64,000 nt of DNA from DATKFM01 sp963851215 (GCA_963851215.1 CAWKOG010000021.1:62001-126000), one strand, 5' to 3'. Positions 35,662 through 46,710 are shown, counted from the first letter of the stretch. Notes: generated from the letters alone by a model not told the origin. Program-made: numbers and translations.

Positions 35662-38038
35662 AATGGCTGCGCCGCATCCTGGGCGCGCTGCTGTGCCTTG
35701 TCATTCTCGCCGCCCTCGCCATCGCCGGCGTTGTATTTCTGTGGATGCCCACGTCGCTGCCCCAGACCACCGGCGAGATATCAGTTCCTGGCCTCGCCGC
35801 GCCGGTGCAGATCCTGCGCGATGCCGATGGCGATCGTCACCATACGCGCGCAGAATGACGCCGATGCCGCCTTCGCCCTCGGCTATGTTCATGCGCAGGA
35901 CCGGTTGGTGCAGATGGAGATGATGCGGCGGCTGGTCGCCGGCCGGCTGTCGGAAGTGGTCGGCAGCATGACTCTCTCCACCGACCGCACCATGCGCGTG
36001 CTCGGCCTCTACCGCGCCGCCGCGGAGAGCGAAGCCTTACTTCCTGGGGACACACGGGCGCGGCTCGAGTCCTACGCGGCCGGCGTGAACGCCTATATCG
36101 ACGGGCATAGCGGCGCCTGGCCGCCGGAGTTCGAAGTGCTCCGCCATCGGCCCGAACCCTGGCGCGTGGTGGACTCGCTGGCCTGGGGCCGCATCATGGC
36201 GCTGCGTCTCAGCAACAACTACTGGATGGAGTTCCTGCGCTATCGCCTGTCGCGAAAGCTGACGCCGGCCGAATTGGACTCGCTGATGCCGCTGGGCGAC
36301 GGCGCGCAGCAGGCCGCCAATCTGCCGTCTGCTCCAGAGGCGCAGGCCAGCCTTCTCGCGAGTCTCGATCCCATCCTCCAGCCCTCGCGCGGCGCCTCCA
36401 ACAGCTTCGCGGTCAGCGGCAGCCGCACGGCATCCGGCGCGCCGATCCTCGCCAACGATCCCCATCTCGGCCTGGACTCGCCGATCGTCTGGTATCTGGT
36501 GCGCATCGAGACGCCGGATCATCTGCTCGTCGGCGCGACATCTCCCGGCGGTCCCTTCGTCATCATCGGCCATAACGGCCATCTCGTCTGGTCGCTGACG
36601 ACGACTCATAGCGACACCCAGGACCTGTTTCTGGAGAAACTGGACCCGGCCGACCCGATCCGCTACGCGACGCCTGCTGGCATGGCCGCTTTCGAGACGC
36701 ACACGGAGACGATCCATGTTCGCGGCGGCGAGGATGAGCAGCTCACCATCCGCAGAAGCCGGCATGGTCCGATCTTGTCCGATCTCCCGCGCTTTCACCA
36801 GGTCGACAACGGCTATGTATTGGCCTTGAGTTGGCCGGCGTTACGCGCCGACGACCGGACCGCCACGGCAATCCATCATCTGAACTTTGCCACGACAGTC
36901 GATGAGGCGTTTGCCGCGCTCCAGGATTTCCACAGCCCGCAGCAGAATTTTGTTCTGGCCGACACCGCCGGCAATATCGGTTTCGTCGCCGCCGGCCGCG
37001 TGCCGGTGCGCAAGGCGCTGAACGCCAATTCGATGATGCCGGCGCCGGGTTGGGACGGCGATTATGATTGGGCCGGCTTCCTGCCATTCAAGGAACTGCC
37101 TCAAGTCAAGAACCCGCCCGAAGGATTCATCGCCACCGCCAACAGCAAGATCACGCCGGCGGGCTACAGCCACTTCATCACCGGCCATTGGCAAGAGTCC
37201 TACCGCCAGGATCGAATCCAGGAGTTCCTGCGCGCGGACTCGAAGGTCACGATGGACTCGGCGGCGACTATCATGCGCGACACCTACTCGGCCGCGGCGA
37301 AGAAGCAACTCGCGGCGCTGATGCCAAGTCTCGAAACGATGGGCGCGGCATCCAACGAAGAGAAAGCGGCGATCGAGATTCTCAATCAATGGGACTTCCA
37401 CGTCGATCGCGGCCAGGCTGCGCCACTCATCCTGACGACCTGGCTGCGCGAGGCCGACAAGGCGCTCTTTGCGGGTCGGCTCGGCGATGAGTTCGTCGAC
37501 TACATCTGGACGAACCCGATGGCGGCGATCGATGCCGTCGGCCGGGAAGATCCCGCCTGGTGCCGCCTGCCCGGCCAGGATCAGATCGGAGTCTGCCTGG
37601 GGAAACTGCAGAATTCATTTCGCACCGCGATAAAACAGCTCATCACGCGCTACGGCAATGATGTCAGCAAATGGCGCTGGGGCGATGCCCATCAGGCGCG
37701 CTTCGCCGAACGCGCTGCTGGATCGAGTGCCGCTGCTCGGCAGCTGGCTGTTCACGCCGCTGGAAACAGATGGCGATGAATACACGGTGAGTCGCGGCAC
37801 CGCCGACATCGACTACGAGTCCAATGAGCCCGTCTATCCCCATGTGCATGGCGCCTCGATGCGCGCCATCTTCGATCTCGCTAAATTGGAGGATTCCCGC
37901 TTCATGCTCGCCGGCGGTCAATCGGGGAATCCGCTCTCACCGTATTACCGCGACCTTCTGGCCCGCTGGCGCGATCAGCAGTATTTCACTATGGTGGGAC
38001 AGGGTGTCGACACCCTGACACTCCGCCCCGCGCCATGA
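35658..38038 (+). CDS. penicillin acylase family hydrolase (Ntn fold; frameshifted twice)
   Basis: About 792 residues after removal of two extra bases, one near 35831 (restoring GIVTIRAQNDADAAFALG) and one near 37708 (restoring RFANALLDRV). A hydrophobic signal/anchor spans residues 8-30. The autoproteolytic site with the nucleophile Ser is in RGASNSFAVSG, the start of the beta chain; QDRLVQMEMMRRLVAGRLSE is in the alpha chain. Family members cleave amide side chains of beta-lactams, N-acyl homoserine lactones or peptides. Substrate not predictable. It follows the CoA-transferase with a 4-base overlap. Confidence 0.88.
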
Positions 38039-38054
38039 TCGACGAAAGCCGCTG

Positions 38055-39288
38055 ATGACCGTAACCATCGACGATATCCGCGCCGCTGCGGACACCATCG
38101 CCGGCCATGTGGTGCGCACGCCGGCCGTCTCAGCGCCGCGCCTGGCGGCCGCCACGGGTGCGTGCCACGATCACGCTGAAGCTGGAGAACCAGCAATTCA
38201 CCGGCTCCTTCAAGGATCGCGGCGCCTGCAACAAGCTGCGCAGCCTGACTCCCCAGGAAGCCAAGGCCGGCGTCATCGCCATGTCGGCCGGCAACCACGC
38301 CCAGGGCGTCGCCTATCACGCCCAGCGCTTCTCCATCCCCGCCACCATCGTCATGCCCCAGGGCACACCCTTCAACAAGGTGGAGCGGACCAAGAGCTTT
38401 GGCGCGCGCGTGTTGCTGGAGGGCGACAGCATCGACAGCTCGGCGGTATTCGCCCGCGAAGTCGCGCAGCGCGAAGGCCTGATTTTCGTCCATCCCTACG
38501 ACGACGAGAAGATCGTCGCCGGCCAGGGCACCATCGGACTCGAACTGTTCGCAGACGCGCCGCAGCTGGACACCGTGATCGTCCCCATCGGCGGCGGTGG
38601 CATCCTGGCTGGCATTGCCACGGCGCTGAAGGCGCTGAAGCCCGCGATCGACATGATCGGGGTCGAGGCCGCGCTCTATCCCTCCATGCATCATGCGGTG
38701 CGGAAGATTGCGCCGGCCAATGGCGGCCAGACGATTGCGGAAGGCATCGCCGTGAAATCGCCGGGTGCAATTCCCAAGGCGATCATCGAGCGGCTGGTGA
38801 GCGATATCCTGCTGGTCGAGGAAGATCCGCTGGAGCACGCTGTTCAGTTGCTGGTGGAGACGCAGAAGATCGTCGCCGAAGGCGCCGGCGCCGCGGGTCT
38901 TGCGGCCGTCCTTGCGCATCCCAAGCGCTTCGCCGGCAAGCATGTGGGCATCGTCATCTGCGGCGGCAATATCGATTCCCGCATCCTGTCCCAAGTGCTG
39001 ATGCGCGGCATGGTGCGCGACGGCCGGGTAACGACGCTGCGCATCCAGATCACCGACTCGCCCGGCGTGCTCGGCACCCTCGCCCGCACCATCGGCGAGG
39101 CCGGCGGCAACATCATCGAGATCTATCATCAGCGCATGTTCTACGATCTGCCGGTGAAGAAGGCCGATGTGGATGCGATGATCGAGACGCGCAACGCCGG
39201 CCACGTCAGCGAGATCGTCGGCAAGCTGCAGGAGGCGGGCTTCCCCACCCGCGTGCTCAGCAGCCATTCCGGCGCCGAAGGCGAATAG
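38055..39288 (+). CDS. ilvA: threonine/serine dehydratase with ACT domain (frameshifted)
   Basis: About 410 residues. The PLP lysine is in NQQFTGSFKDRGACNKL, the phosphate loop is GGGGILAGIA, and the C-terminal ACT-like domain (ITDSPGVLGTLARTIGE) fits the allosteric domain of short-form threonine deaminases. A base seems to be missing near 38157, between ATGV and ITLKLENQ. It makes 2-oxobutyrate from threonine and ammonia. It heads a gene group with cystathionine beta-synthase and a gamma-family enzyme, so amino acid/sulfur turnover is a sensible context. Confidence 0.9.
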
Positions 39289-39306
39289 AGAGCGACAGGA
39301 GCAGAC

Positions 39307-40674
39307 ATGACCGCCTATGGGAATGTACTGGAGATGATCGGCGGCACGCCGCTGGTGGAAGTGAAGCGGCTGGATACCGGCAAGTGCAAACTGTTCCTGA
39401 AGCTGGAGAACCAGAATCCCGGCGGCTCGATCAAGGACCGCATCGCGCTCTCGATGATTGAGGCGGCGGAACGGGACGGCTCGCTGAAGCCAGGCGGCAC
39501 GCTGATCGAGGCGACGGCGGGCAATACCGGCCTCGGGCTCGCGCTGGTCGCCGCGCAAAAAGGCTACCGCCTCGTCCTCGTCATTCCCGACAAGATGGCG
39601 CAGGAGAAGATCTTCAATCTGCGCGCCCTTGGCGCCGAATGCCGAATGACCCGCTCCGATGTGGGCAAGGGGCATCCAGAATACTATCAGGACATTGCCG
39701 AGCGGCTGACCAAGGAGACGCCGGGCGCCATCTACGTCAATCAGTTCGGCAATCCTGCGAATCCGCTGGCGCATGAAGCCAGCACTGGCCCGGAGATCTG
39801 GCAGCAGATGGATCACCAGGTCGACGCGGTGGTCTGCGGCGTCGGCTCCGGCGGCACGCTCACCGGGCTCGGCCGCTTCTTCAAGCGGGTGTCGCCGACG
39901 ACCAAGATGGTGCTGGCCGATCCGAAGGGCTCCGTGCTGACGGAGCTGGTCAAGACTGGCAACATGCTGGAAGCCGGCTCCTGGATGGTGGAGGGCATCG
40001 GCGAGGATTTCGTGCCACCGAACTGCGATCTCTCGCTGGTGAGCGAAGCCTACACCGTCACCGACGCGGAGAGTTTCGCCACCGCCCGCGACGTCCTGAA
40101 GAAAGAGGGCATCCTCGCCGGCTCCTCCTCCGGGACGCTGATCACCGCGGCGCTGAAATATTGCCGAGAGCAGAAGACGGCGAAGCGCGTCGTCAGCTTC
40201 GTCTGCGACAGCGGCAACAAGTACCTGTCCAAGATGTTCAACGACTATTGGATGCTGGATCAGGGATTCATCGAGCGCGAGAAACGCGGCGATCTCGGCG
40301 ACTTGGTGTCGCGGCGCCACTCCGACAAGGCAACGGTGACCGCCGATCCGGAAGACACATTGCTCGCCGCCTATGCGCGGATGAAACTCTATGACATCTC
40401 GCAGATACCGGTGCTGGAGAACGGCAAGATCATCGGTATCCTCGACGAGTTCGACATCCTGCTGAAGGTCTATGGCAATGAGGACAAGTTCCGCGGCAAG
40501 GTACGCGCGGCGATGACAACGAAGCTCGATATCGTCGGCGCCAAGGCGCCGCTGTCCGACCTGCTGCCGATTTTCGCCCGCGACCATGTGGCGATCGTGC
40601 AGGCAGGCGATCAGTTCCTCGGCCTGATCACGCGGATCGACCTGCTCAATCACCTGCGCCGGCGGATGAAATAG
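39307..40674 (+). CDS. cbs: cystathionine beta-synthase with C-terminal CBS domain pair
   Basis: 455 residues, intact. The PLP-binding Lys43 is in NPGGSIKDRI, GTLIEATAGNTGLGLALVA and GSGGTLTGLGR bind substrate and phosphate, and residues 335-455 form a CBS pair (ISQIPVLENGKIIGILDE, DQFLGLITRIDLLNHL). It condenses serine and homocysteine to cystathionine in the reverse transsulfuration route. The following gene encodes the partner gamma-family enzyme 18 bases after the stop, so the two would convert homocysteine to cysteine. Confidence 0.94.
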   Translation: MTAYGNVLEMIGGTPLVEVKRLDTGKCKLFLKLENQNPGGSIKDRIALSMIEAAERDGSLKPGGTLIEATAGNTGLGLALVAAQKGYRLVLVIPDKMAQEKIFNLRALGAECRMTRSDVGKGHPEYYQDIAERLTKETPGAIYVNQFGNPANPLAHEASTGPEIWQQMDHQVDAVVCGVGSGGTLTGLGRFFKRVSPTTKMVLADPKGSVLTELVKTGNMLEAGSWMVEGIGEDFVPPNCDLSLVSEAYTVTDAESFATARDVLKKEGILAGSSSGTLITAALKYCREQKTAKRVVSFVCDSGNKYLSKMFNDYWMLDQGFIEREKRGDLGDLVSRRHSDKATVTADPEDTLLAAYARMKLYDISQIPVLENGKIIGILDEFDILLKVYGNEDKFRGKVRAAMTTKLDIVGAKAPLSDLLPIFARDHVAIVQAGDQFLGLITRIDLLNHLRRRMK

Positions 40675-40692
40675 GAATTGGGAACGGAGATC

Positions 40693-41889
40693 ATGAACGA
40701 CGACAGCAAGAGCAAGCGGCCCTCGACCCGGCCCAACCGGCTCGGCTTCGCCACCCGCGGCATCCATGCGGGCCAGAGCCCCGATCCCTCGACCGGCGCC
40801 ATCATGGTGCCGATCTACGCCACCTCGACCTACGTGCAGCAGAGCCCGGGCGTGCATAAGGGCTATGAGTATTCCCGCTCGCAGAATCCCACGCGCATGG
40901 CCTATGAGCGCTGCATCGCCGATCTCGAAAGCGGCACGCAGGGCTACGCCTTCGCCTCCGGCCTCGCCGCGACGTCGACGATCCTCGATGTACTGGATAG
41001 CGGCGCTCACGTCATCGCCATGGACGATCTCTATGGCGGCACCTACCGCCTGTTCGAGCGCGTGCGGAAGCGCTCGGCCGGCCTGCAATTCACCTTCGTC
41101 GATCTGCATGATCTGAAGAAAGTCGAAGCGGCGATCCGGCCGGAGACGAAGATGATCTGGGTGGAGTCGCCGACCAATCCGCTGCTGCGGCTGGTGGATT
41201 TCCAGGCGCTGGCCGAACTGGCGAAACCCCGCGGCATCCTCACCTGCTGCCGACAACACCTTCGCCAGCCCCTATGTGCAGCGGCCGCTGGAGATGGGCT
41301 TCGACTTGGTGATGCATTCCGCGACGAAATATCTCAACGGCCATTCCGACATCATCGGCGGCATCGCTGTGGTCGGCGAGAATGCCGAGCTGCGCGACAA
41401 GCTGACTTTCCTGCAGAACGCCGTCGGCGCCGTGGCGAGCCCGTTCGACAGCTTCCTGGCCCTCCGCGGCCTGAAGACACTGGCGCTGCGCATGGAACGT
41501 CACTGCGAGAACGCGATGGCGGTCGCCCGACTGGCTGGAGCGGCATCCGAAGGTCGCCAAGGTCTACTACCCCGGGCTCGAGAGCCACGCCCAGCATGCC
41601 CTGGCCAAGCGGCAGATGAACCAGTTCGGCGGCATGGTGACGGCGATCCTCAAGGGCACGCTGGCGGACGCCAAGCGTTTCCTGGAACGCTGCCAGATCT
41701 TCGCGCTGGCGGAGAGCCTGGGCGGCGTCGAGAGCCTGATCGAGCACCCGGCGATCATGACCCATGCCTCGCATCCCCGCGGAAAAGCGGGCGGAGCTGG
41801 GCATCAGCGACGGTCTGGTGCGGCTTTCCGTCGGCATCGAGGACGAGGCCGACCTGATCGCCGACCTGGAGCAGGCGCTCGCGGCCTAG
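40693..41889 (+). CDS. cystathionine gamma-lyase/synthase family PLP enzyme (frameshifted three times)
   Basis: About 398 residues after correction. The N-terminal MVPIYATSTYVQQSPG, GYEYSRSQNPTRMAYERCIADLE and FASGLAATSTILD are typical, and the PLP lysine lies in VMHSATKYLNGHSDIIGG. Extra bases near 41250, 41528 and 41767 must be removed; the corrected C-terminus is THASIPAEKRAELGISDG ending LEQALAA. With the upstream CBS it probably acts as cystathionine gamma-lyase, but gamma-synthase is not excluded. The ATG at 40693 follows the GGAG at 40686. Confidence 0.88.
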
Positions 41890-41956
41890 GGTCTTGCAGA
41901 CCAGCGGCAGGCTTCCCACTTAGGGGGCGTATAACCTTTTGGGGAGTACACCTCCG

Positions 41957-42463
41957 GTGAGCAGCGATTCTTCGAGTTTCTCCTTCGGGACCCGGCAGAT
42001 GTCCGACGACGGCATGCTCGACAATCCCGCCCTCTATGACGGCATCCTCGGCCGCCGCGCGTGGGCGTATCTTGTCGACGTGCTGCTGATCGCGGCCGCT
42101 AACGTGGCGGTGCATGTGGCGCTGTTCATGATGGGCATTCTCACCATCGGCATCCTGATGCTGCCGGCGATGCTGCTGATGGCGCTGATCTCGTTCCTGC
42201 CGCTGGCCATCCTCTACGACATGATCACCCTGGGCGGCTACAAGGCCTCGACCCCGGGCATGCGCGTGTTCGGTCTGCGGGCCCACAGCACCACGACCGG
42301 CGGCCGCCCGGACTATGTCCAGGCCTTCGTCATGTCGCTGCTGTTCTATGTCACGCTGTCCGCGACCGCGGGCCTGCTCCTGCTGGTGGTGTTCTTCACC
42401 CGCCGCAACATGGCGCTGCACGACATCCTGTCCGGTATCGTCGTCACCCGCCGCATCGGCTGA
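41957..42463 (+). CDS. RDD family membrane protein
   Basis: About 168 residues. The N-terminal 25 residues are polar; an RDD-type domain follows, with GRRAWAYLVDVLLIAAANV, a second span, and KASTPGMRVFGLRA. The DV in the first span matches the family Arg-Asp motif loosely (RRAWAYLVD). Function is unknown; some members transport ions. A GTG at 41957 (SSDSSSFSFGT) with the GGGGAG at 41941 is the most likely start; TTG at 41939 is an alternative. Confidence 0.85.
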   Translation: MSSDSSSFSFGTRQMSDDGMLDNPALYDGILGRRAWAYLVDVLLIAAANVAVHVALFMMGILTIGILMLPAMLLMALISFLPLAILYDMITLGGYKASTPGMRVFGLRAHSTTTGGRPDYVQAFVMSLLFYVTLSATAGLLLLVVFFTRRNMALHDILSGIVVTRRIG

Positions 42464-42526
42464 CAGCGTTAACTTATATCCGGCACTGGCCGAACGGCTG
42501 ATGACTGCGCCATAATAGGCGCCGTC

Positions 42527-43255
42527 ATGTCGGTCCAGACCCGCACCCAGCCGCTCTCCTTTCTCGTCACCACCGAGATGCCCTGCCCCTATCTGCCGGG
42601 GCGCATGGAGCGGAAGGTGGTCACGCGGCTTTCCGGAAGCGAGGCCGGCCGCAACTTCCAGCTGCTGCAGCGGGCCGGCTTCCGGCGCAGCCACGCCATC
42701 GCCTACCGGCCCGCCTGTTCCGGCTGCCAGGCCTGCACGCCCGTCCGCATCCGCGCCCAGGAGTTCCAGCCCGGCCGCACGCTGCGGCGCACCGAGGCGC
42801 GCAACGCCGACCTCACCGCCAACATCCGGCTTGCCCGCGGCACGGCCGAGCAATACGCGCTGTTCCAGGCCTATCTGGACGGCCGGCACTCCGACGGCGA
42901 GATGGTGGGCATGGGCCTCTCCGACTACCGCTCCATGGTGGAGGACAGCTCAATCGACACCCGGCTGGTGGAGTACCGCGACGGCAGCAACCGGCTGATC
43001 GCCTGCGCCCTCACCGACTGGACGGAGGACGGCATCTCCGCCGTCTACAGTTATTTCGATCCGGCGCAGGCGCCGCGCAGCCTGGGCAGCTATATGATCA
43101 TCTGGCTGGCGCGGGAGGCGCAGCGGCGCGGGCTGCGCTATGTCTATCTCGGCTACTGGATCCGCGAGAGCCGCAAGATGGCCTACAAGACGCGTTTCCG
43201 GCCGGTCGAGCTGTTCGGCCCCCAGGGCTGGCAGCCGCCGAACGGCCAGCGCTAG
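42527..43255 (+). CDS. bpt: aspartate/glutamate leucyltransferase (bacterial arginyltransferase family)
   Basis: 242 residues, intact. It resembles Bpt, which transfers leucine from tRNA to N-terminal Asp or Glu, marking proteins for the ClpAP/ClpS pathway. The N-terminal CPYLPGRMERKVVTRLSG and ACSGCQACTPVRIR cysteine region and the DWTEDGISAVYSYFDP, LGYWIRESRKMAYKTRFRPVE motifs are those of the family. It overlaps the stop of the convergent AI-2E-type permease by 4 bases. Confidence 0.92.
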   Translation: MSVQTRTQPLSFLVTTEMPCPYLPGRMERKVVTRLSGSEAGRNFQLLQRAGFRRSHAIAYRPACSGCQACTPVRIRAQEFQPGRTLRRTEARNADLTANIRLARGTAEQYALFQAYLDGRHSDGEMVGMGLSDYRSMVEDSSIDTRLVEYRDGSNRLIACALTDWTEDGISAVYSYFDPAQAPRSLGSYMIIWLAREAQRRGLRYVYLGYWIRESRKMAYKTRFRPVELFGPQGWQPPNGQR

Positions 43256-44349
43256 AGGGTCGCGGGCGGGTCGTCACCATCGGTTCCTTCGCGCTCAAGC
43301 CGCTCTGCCAGCGCCGAGGCGCTCCATTCCTTCGCCAGGCTGAAGCCGATGGCCAGCAGCACCGGCCCCAGGAACACGCCGATGAAGCCGAAGGTCACGA
43401 CGCCACCCAGCACACCCAGGAACACGAGCACGAAGGGCAGCCGGCCCTCGCGGCTGATGAAGTAGGGTTTCAGGATATTGTCGACCCAGCTGATCAGCAG
43501 CGTGCCCCAGGCGAGCAGGAAGGCGCCCTGCCAGATATGGTCCTGGGCGAGCAGCCAGAGTCCGACGGGCACCCAGACGAAGGGCGTGCCGAAGGGGATC
43601 AGCGCCATGAAGAAGGTGACCAGGCCGAGAAACAGCGCGGCGTTCACGCCGGCGATGTAGAAGCCGATGGTCGCCAGCGCCGCCTGCGCCAGCGCCGTGC
43701 CCATGATGCCGTAGACGACGCCGCGCATGGTGTCGCCGGCGAGCTGGATCAGATGCTGCGCTCTCTCGCCGGCGAAGCGCTCCACGGCAGTGGACAGCCG
43801 GACCGCCAGCGTCTTGCCGTCGCGATAGAGGAAGAACGAGATGATCAGGCTGAGCAGCAGCAGAGCAAGGCCCTCGCCCACCGCCCGCGCCAGCGCCAGG
43901 AGCTGGCTCTGCGCCTGAAAGACGAAGGGGCGGATGGTCTCGCTGATGTCGACGCCGCTGGCTATTTGCTGCGCCCAATAGTCCGCGATCGGCGCGCCTA
44001 TCCAGGGGATATCGCGCAGCCAGGTGGGCGGCTCCGGCGGCCCCTTCTGCAGCAGGCCGGTGATTTCGCGCACCACGATGGTGACGTCATGGGCCATGCT
44101 GGGCCCGACGATGGCGAAGGGCAGCACGAAGATGAAGGCCATCAGCAGGGTTGCCAGCGCGGCCGACAGGTTCCGCCGCCGGCCCATGAACTGGGCGTCC
44201 AGCCACATGAAGAGCGGCCAGGTGGAGGAACAGAGGATCACCGCCCAGATCACCGATGACCAGAACGGCCAGAGCACGAGCACGCAGCCGATGGCCAGCA
44301 CCGCCAGCGCCAGCATCGCCAGTATTTGTTCCAGGCGGTTTCCCTGCAT
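43252..44349 (-). CDS. AI-2E family transporter (PF01594 type)
   Basis: 365 residues, intact. Eight hydrophobic segments and the family pattern VVYGIMGTALAQAALATIGFYIAGV, then FFMALIPFGTPFVWVP, WVDNILKPYFISREGRLPFVLVFLGVLGG are present. Members are inner-membrane permeases, some transporting AI-2 or sodium, others unknown. It is 114 bases downstream of parC on the same strand, but is probably separate. Substrate not assigned. Confidence 0.9.
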   Translation of the reverse strand: MQGNRLEQILAMLALAVLAIGCVLVLWPFWSSVIWAVILCSSTWPLFMWLDAQFMGRRRNLSAALATLLMAFIFVLPFAIVGPSMAHDVTIVVREITGLLQKGPPEPPTWLRDIPWIGAPIADYWAQQIASGVDISETIRPFVFQAQSQLLALARAVGEGLALLLLSLIISFFLYRDGKTLAVRLSTAVERFAGERAQHLIQLAGDTMRGVVYGIMGTALAQAALATIGFYIAGVNAALFLGLVTFFMALIPFGTPFVWVPVGLWLLAQDHIWQGAFLLAWGTLLISWVDNILKPYFISREGRLPFVLVFLGVLGGVVTFGFIGVFLGPVLLAIGFSLAKEWSASALAERLEREGTDGDDPPATL

Positions 44350-44463
44350 ACCCAGCTGTTCGTGTTATGCGCCGGCTTCGTCGAGCAGCCGGCGGGCTTT
44401 CGTTCTCGGGATCATGCTAGCATCCCCTGCGCCAATGCAACTGCCACGCTGACGCGCCCCCGA

Positions 44464-46710
44464 TCAGCCGAATTTGTTGTTGGTGGCGAAGCCGCGGGGC
44501 GGCAGGCGGCCGGCCTGGGCGCGCTTGCCGATCCAGTCCCGCAGGTCGGTTTCCGTGCGCACGCGCTCGCCGGATTTCCAGGTCAGGCCATCGGCAAGGG
44601 TGAACGCCTTCACGTCCGAGAGCCCGCCATCCTTGTATTTCTGCAGGGTGACGCCGCGGCCGCGGGTCATTTCCGGCACTTCCTCCAGGGGGAAGATCAG
44701 CAGCTTGCGGTTCTCGCCGATCACGGCCACATGGTCGCCCTCGACAACAGCGCAGGCCTGGGCCTCGATCCCCTCGCCCACATTCAGCACCTGCTTGCCG
44801 GCCTTGGTCTGCGCCACGGCTTCGTCCTCGGGCACGATGAAGCCACGGCCGTCATCGGCGGCCACCAGCAGCTTGCGGCCGGGCTTGTGGACGAAGACGG
44901 CGACGATGTCCTGGTCGTTGGCGAGATCGATCATTAGGCGCACCGGTTCGCCATGGCCGCGCCCGCCCGGCAGCTTGTCCGCGCCGATGGTGTAGAAGCG
45001 GCCGTTGGTGCCGAAGACCATGATCTTGTCGGTCGTCTCCGCGTGGAAGAAGAAGCGCCCGCGGTCGCCTTCCTTGTATTTGACCTCGTCGCTCTCCGCG
45101 ACATGGCCCTTCATGGCGCGGACCCAGCCCTTCTCCGAGCAGACGATGGTGACGGGTTCGCGCTCGACGACAGCCTCCAGCGGCACGACGACGGCCGTGG
45201 GTGCATCGCCCAGCTTGGTGCGCCGCTTGCCGAGCGCCGTGTCCGGGCCGAAGCGTTTCTTCAGCGCCGAGAGCTCGTCGCCGATCTTCTTCCATTGCCT
45301 CTCCTCGTCCTTTAGCAGGCCCTTCAGGTCCTTCTGCTCGGCGGTGAGCTGATCGCGCTCCTGCCGGATCTCCATCTCCTCCAGCTTGCGCAGGGCCTTC
45401 AGCTTCATGTTGAGGATGGCGTCGGCCTGGATATCGGTCAGCTTCCAGCGCTGCATCATCTTCGCCTTCGGATTGTCGTCGGTGCGGATGATCTTGATGA
45501 CCGCGTCGAGATTCAGATAGGCGACGATGTAGCCTTCGAGGATCTCCAGCCGCCGGGCGATCTCGGCCAGGCGGAACTTGCTGCGCCGCTGCAGCACGAC
45601 CTGGCGGTGGTCCAGATAGGCGCGCAGCACCTCGGCCAGGGACATCACCCGCGGCGTGTTGCTGGCATCCAGCACGTTCATGTTGAGGCCGAAGCGGGTC
45701 TCCAGGTCGGTCTGGCGGAACAGGGATTCCATCAGCACTTCGGGATCCACGTTGCGGCTCTTCGGCGTGAGGATGAGGCGCACGTCCGTCGTCGACTCGT
45801 CATGCACGTCCTCGAGCACCGCCAGCTTGCGCTCCTGCAGCAGCTCGGCGATGCGCTCGATCAGGCGCGATTTCTGCACCTGGTAGGGAATCTCGGTGAC
45901 GACGATCTGCCAGGTGCCGCTCTTCAGTTTCTCCACTTCCCAGCGGGCGCGCAGGCGGAACGAGCCGCGGCCGTTGCGGTAGGCTTCCTCGATCGTCTCG
46001 CGGTTCTCCACCAGCTCGCCGCCGGTGGGGAAATCCGGGCCGGGGATCAGGTCGACCAGCTTGCCGATGGTGGCCTTGGGGAACTTGATCATGTGCAGCA
46101 GCGCGTCGCAGATCTCCGCCACATTGTGCGGCGGGATCGACGTCGCCATGCCGACGGCGATGCCCTGGGAGCCGTTGGCCAGAAGATTGGGAAAGGCGGC
46201 CGGCAGGACGATCGGCTCCTGCCGCACGCCGTCATAGGTGTCGCGGAAATCGACGGCGTCCTCGTCGATGCCCTGGAGCAGCAGGTCGGCGACGGCGGTC
46301 AGCCGCGCCTCGGTGTAGCGCATGGCCGCCGCGTTATCGCCGTCGATATTGCCGAAATTGCCCTGGCCGTCGATCAGCGGATAGCGCACGGCGAAATCCT
46401 GGGCCAGGCGCACCATGGCGTCATAGATCGCCGCGTCGCCATGGGGATGGTAATTGCCCATGACATCGCCGACGACCGCCGCCGATTTCCGCGCCTTGGC
46501 CGTCGAATCGAGGCGGAGCTGGCGCATGGCATAGAGCAGCCGGCGATGCACCGGCTTCAGACCGTCGCGCACATCCGGCAGCGACCGCGCCATGATGGTG
46601 GAGAGCGCGTAGGCGAGATAACGCTCCGACAGGGCATCGGCGAACGGCACCATCTGGGGCGCCTTGGGCGGCGGAGGCGGCGGAGCGGCGGCGGTTGCTT
46701 TTCTGGCCAT
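44464..46710 (-). CDS. parC: DNA topoisomerase IV subunit A
   Basis: 748 residues, intact. ParC with ParE decatenates replicated chromosomes. The catalytic Tyr132 is in AMRYTEARL and the DNA-binding winged helix in HPHGDAAIYDAMVRLAQDF. A Pro-rich N-terminal stretch (PPPPPP) precedes the domain. The C-terminal beta-pinwheel starts near residue 510. The quinolone-region position matching E. coli Ser80 is Ala93 and that matching Glu84 is Asp97. It is distinguished from GyrA by the short C-terminal domain and by the lack of the GyrA box. Confidence 0.94.
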   Translation of the reverse strand: MARKATAAAPPPPPPKAPQMVPFADALSERYLAYALSTIMARSLPDVRDGLKPVHRRLLYAMRQLRLDSTAKARKSAAVVGDVMGNYHPHGDAAIYDAMVRLAQDFAVRYPLIDGQGNFGNIDGDNAAAMRYTEARLTAVADLLLQGIDEDAVDFRDTYDGVRQEPIVLPAAFPNLLANGSQGIAVGMATSIPPHNVAEICDALLHMIKFPKATIGKLVDLIPGPDFPTGGELVENRETIEEAYRNGRGSFRLRARWEVEKLKSGTWQIVVTEIPYQVQKSRLIERIAELLQERKLAVLEDVHDESTTDVRLILTPKSRNVDPEVLMESLFRQTDLETRFGLNMNVLDASNTPRVMSLAEVLRAYLDHRQVVLQRRSKFRLAEIARRLEILEGYIVAYLNLDAVIKIIRTDDNPKAKMMQRWKLTDIQADAILNMKLKALRKLEEMEIRQERDQLTAEQKDLKGLLKDEERQWKKIGDELSALKKRFGPDTALGKRRTKLGDAPTAVVVPLEAVVEREPVTIVCSEKGWVRAMKGHVAESDEVKYKEGDRGRFFFHAETTDKIMVFGTNGRFYTIGADKLPGGRGHGEPVRLMIDLANDQDIVAVFVHKPGRKLLVAADDGRGFIVPEDEAVAQTKAGKQVLNVGEGIEAQACAVVEGDHVAVIGENRKLLIFPLEEVPEMTRGRGVTLQKYKDGGLSDVKAFTLADGLTWKSGERVRTETDLRDWIGKRAQAGRLPPRGFATNNKFG

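Noticed and set aside
37975..41259. A 1094-codon open frame on the minus strand
   Set aside because: It runs opposite to the acylase, threonine dehydratase, CBS and gamma-family genes, is His/Gln/Asp rich without motifs, and is a reverse-strand shadow of GC-rich coding DNA.
41240..41260. Programmed frameshifting as explanation for the broken genes
   Set aside because: Breaks occur in many unrelated housekeeping genes, with no shared slippery heptamer, and mostly need a base removed, so sequence error is far simpler.
44365..44415. A 16-codon frame (MIPRTKARRLLDEAGA) just before the AI-2E-type gene
   Set aside because: Short, with only a weak AGGGG upstream; could be a leader peptide, but nothing else supports it.
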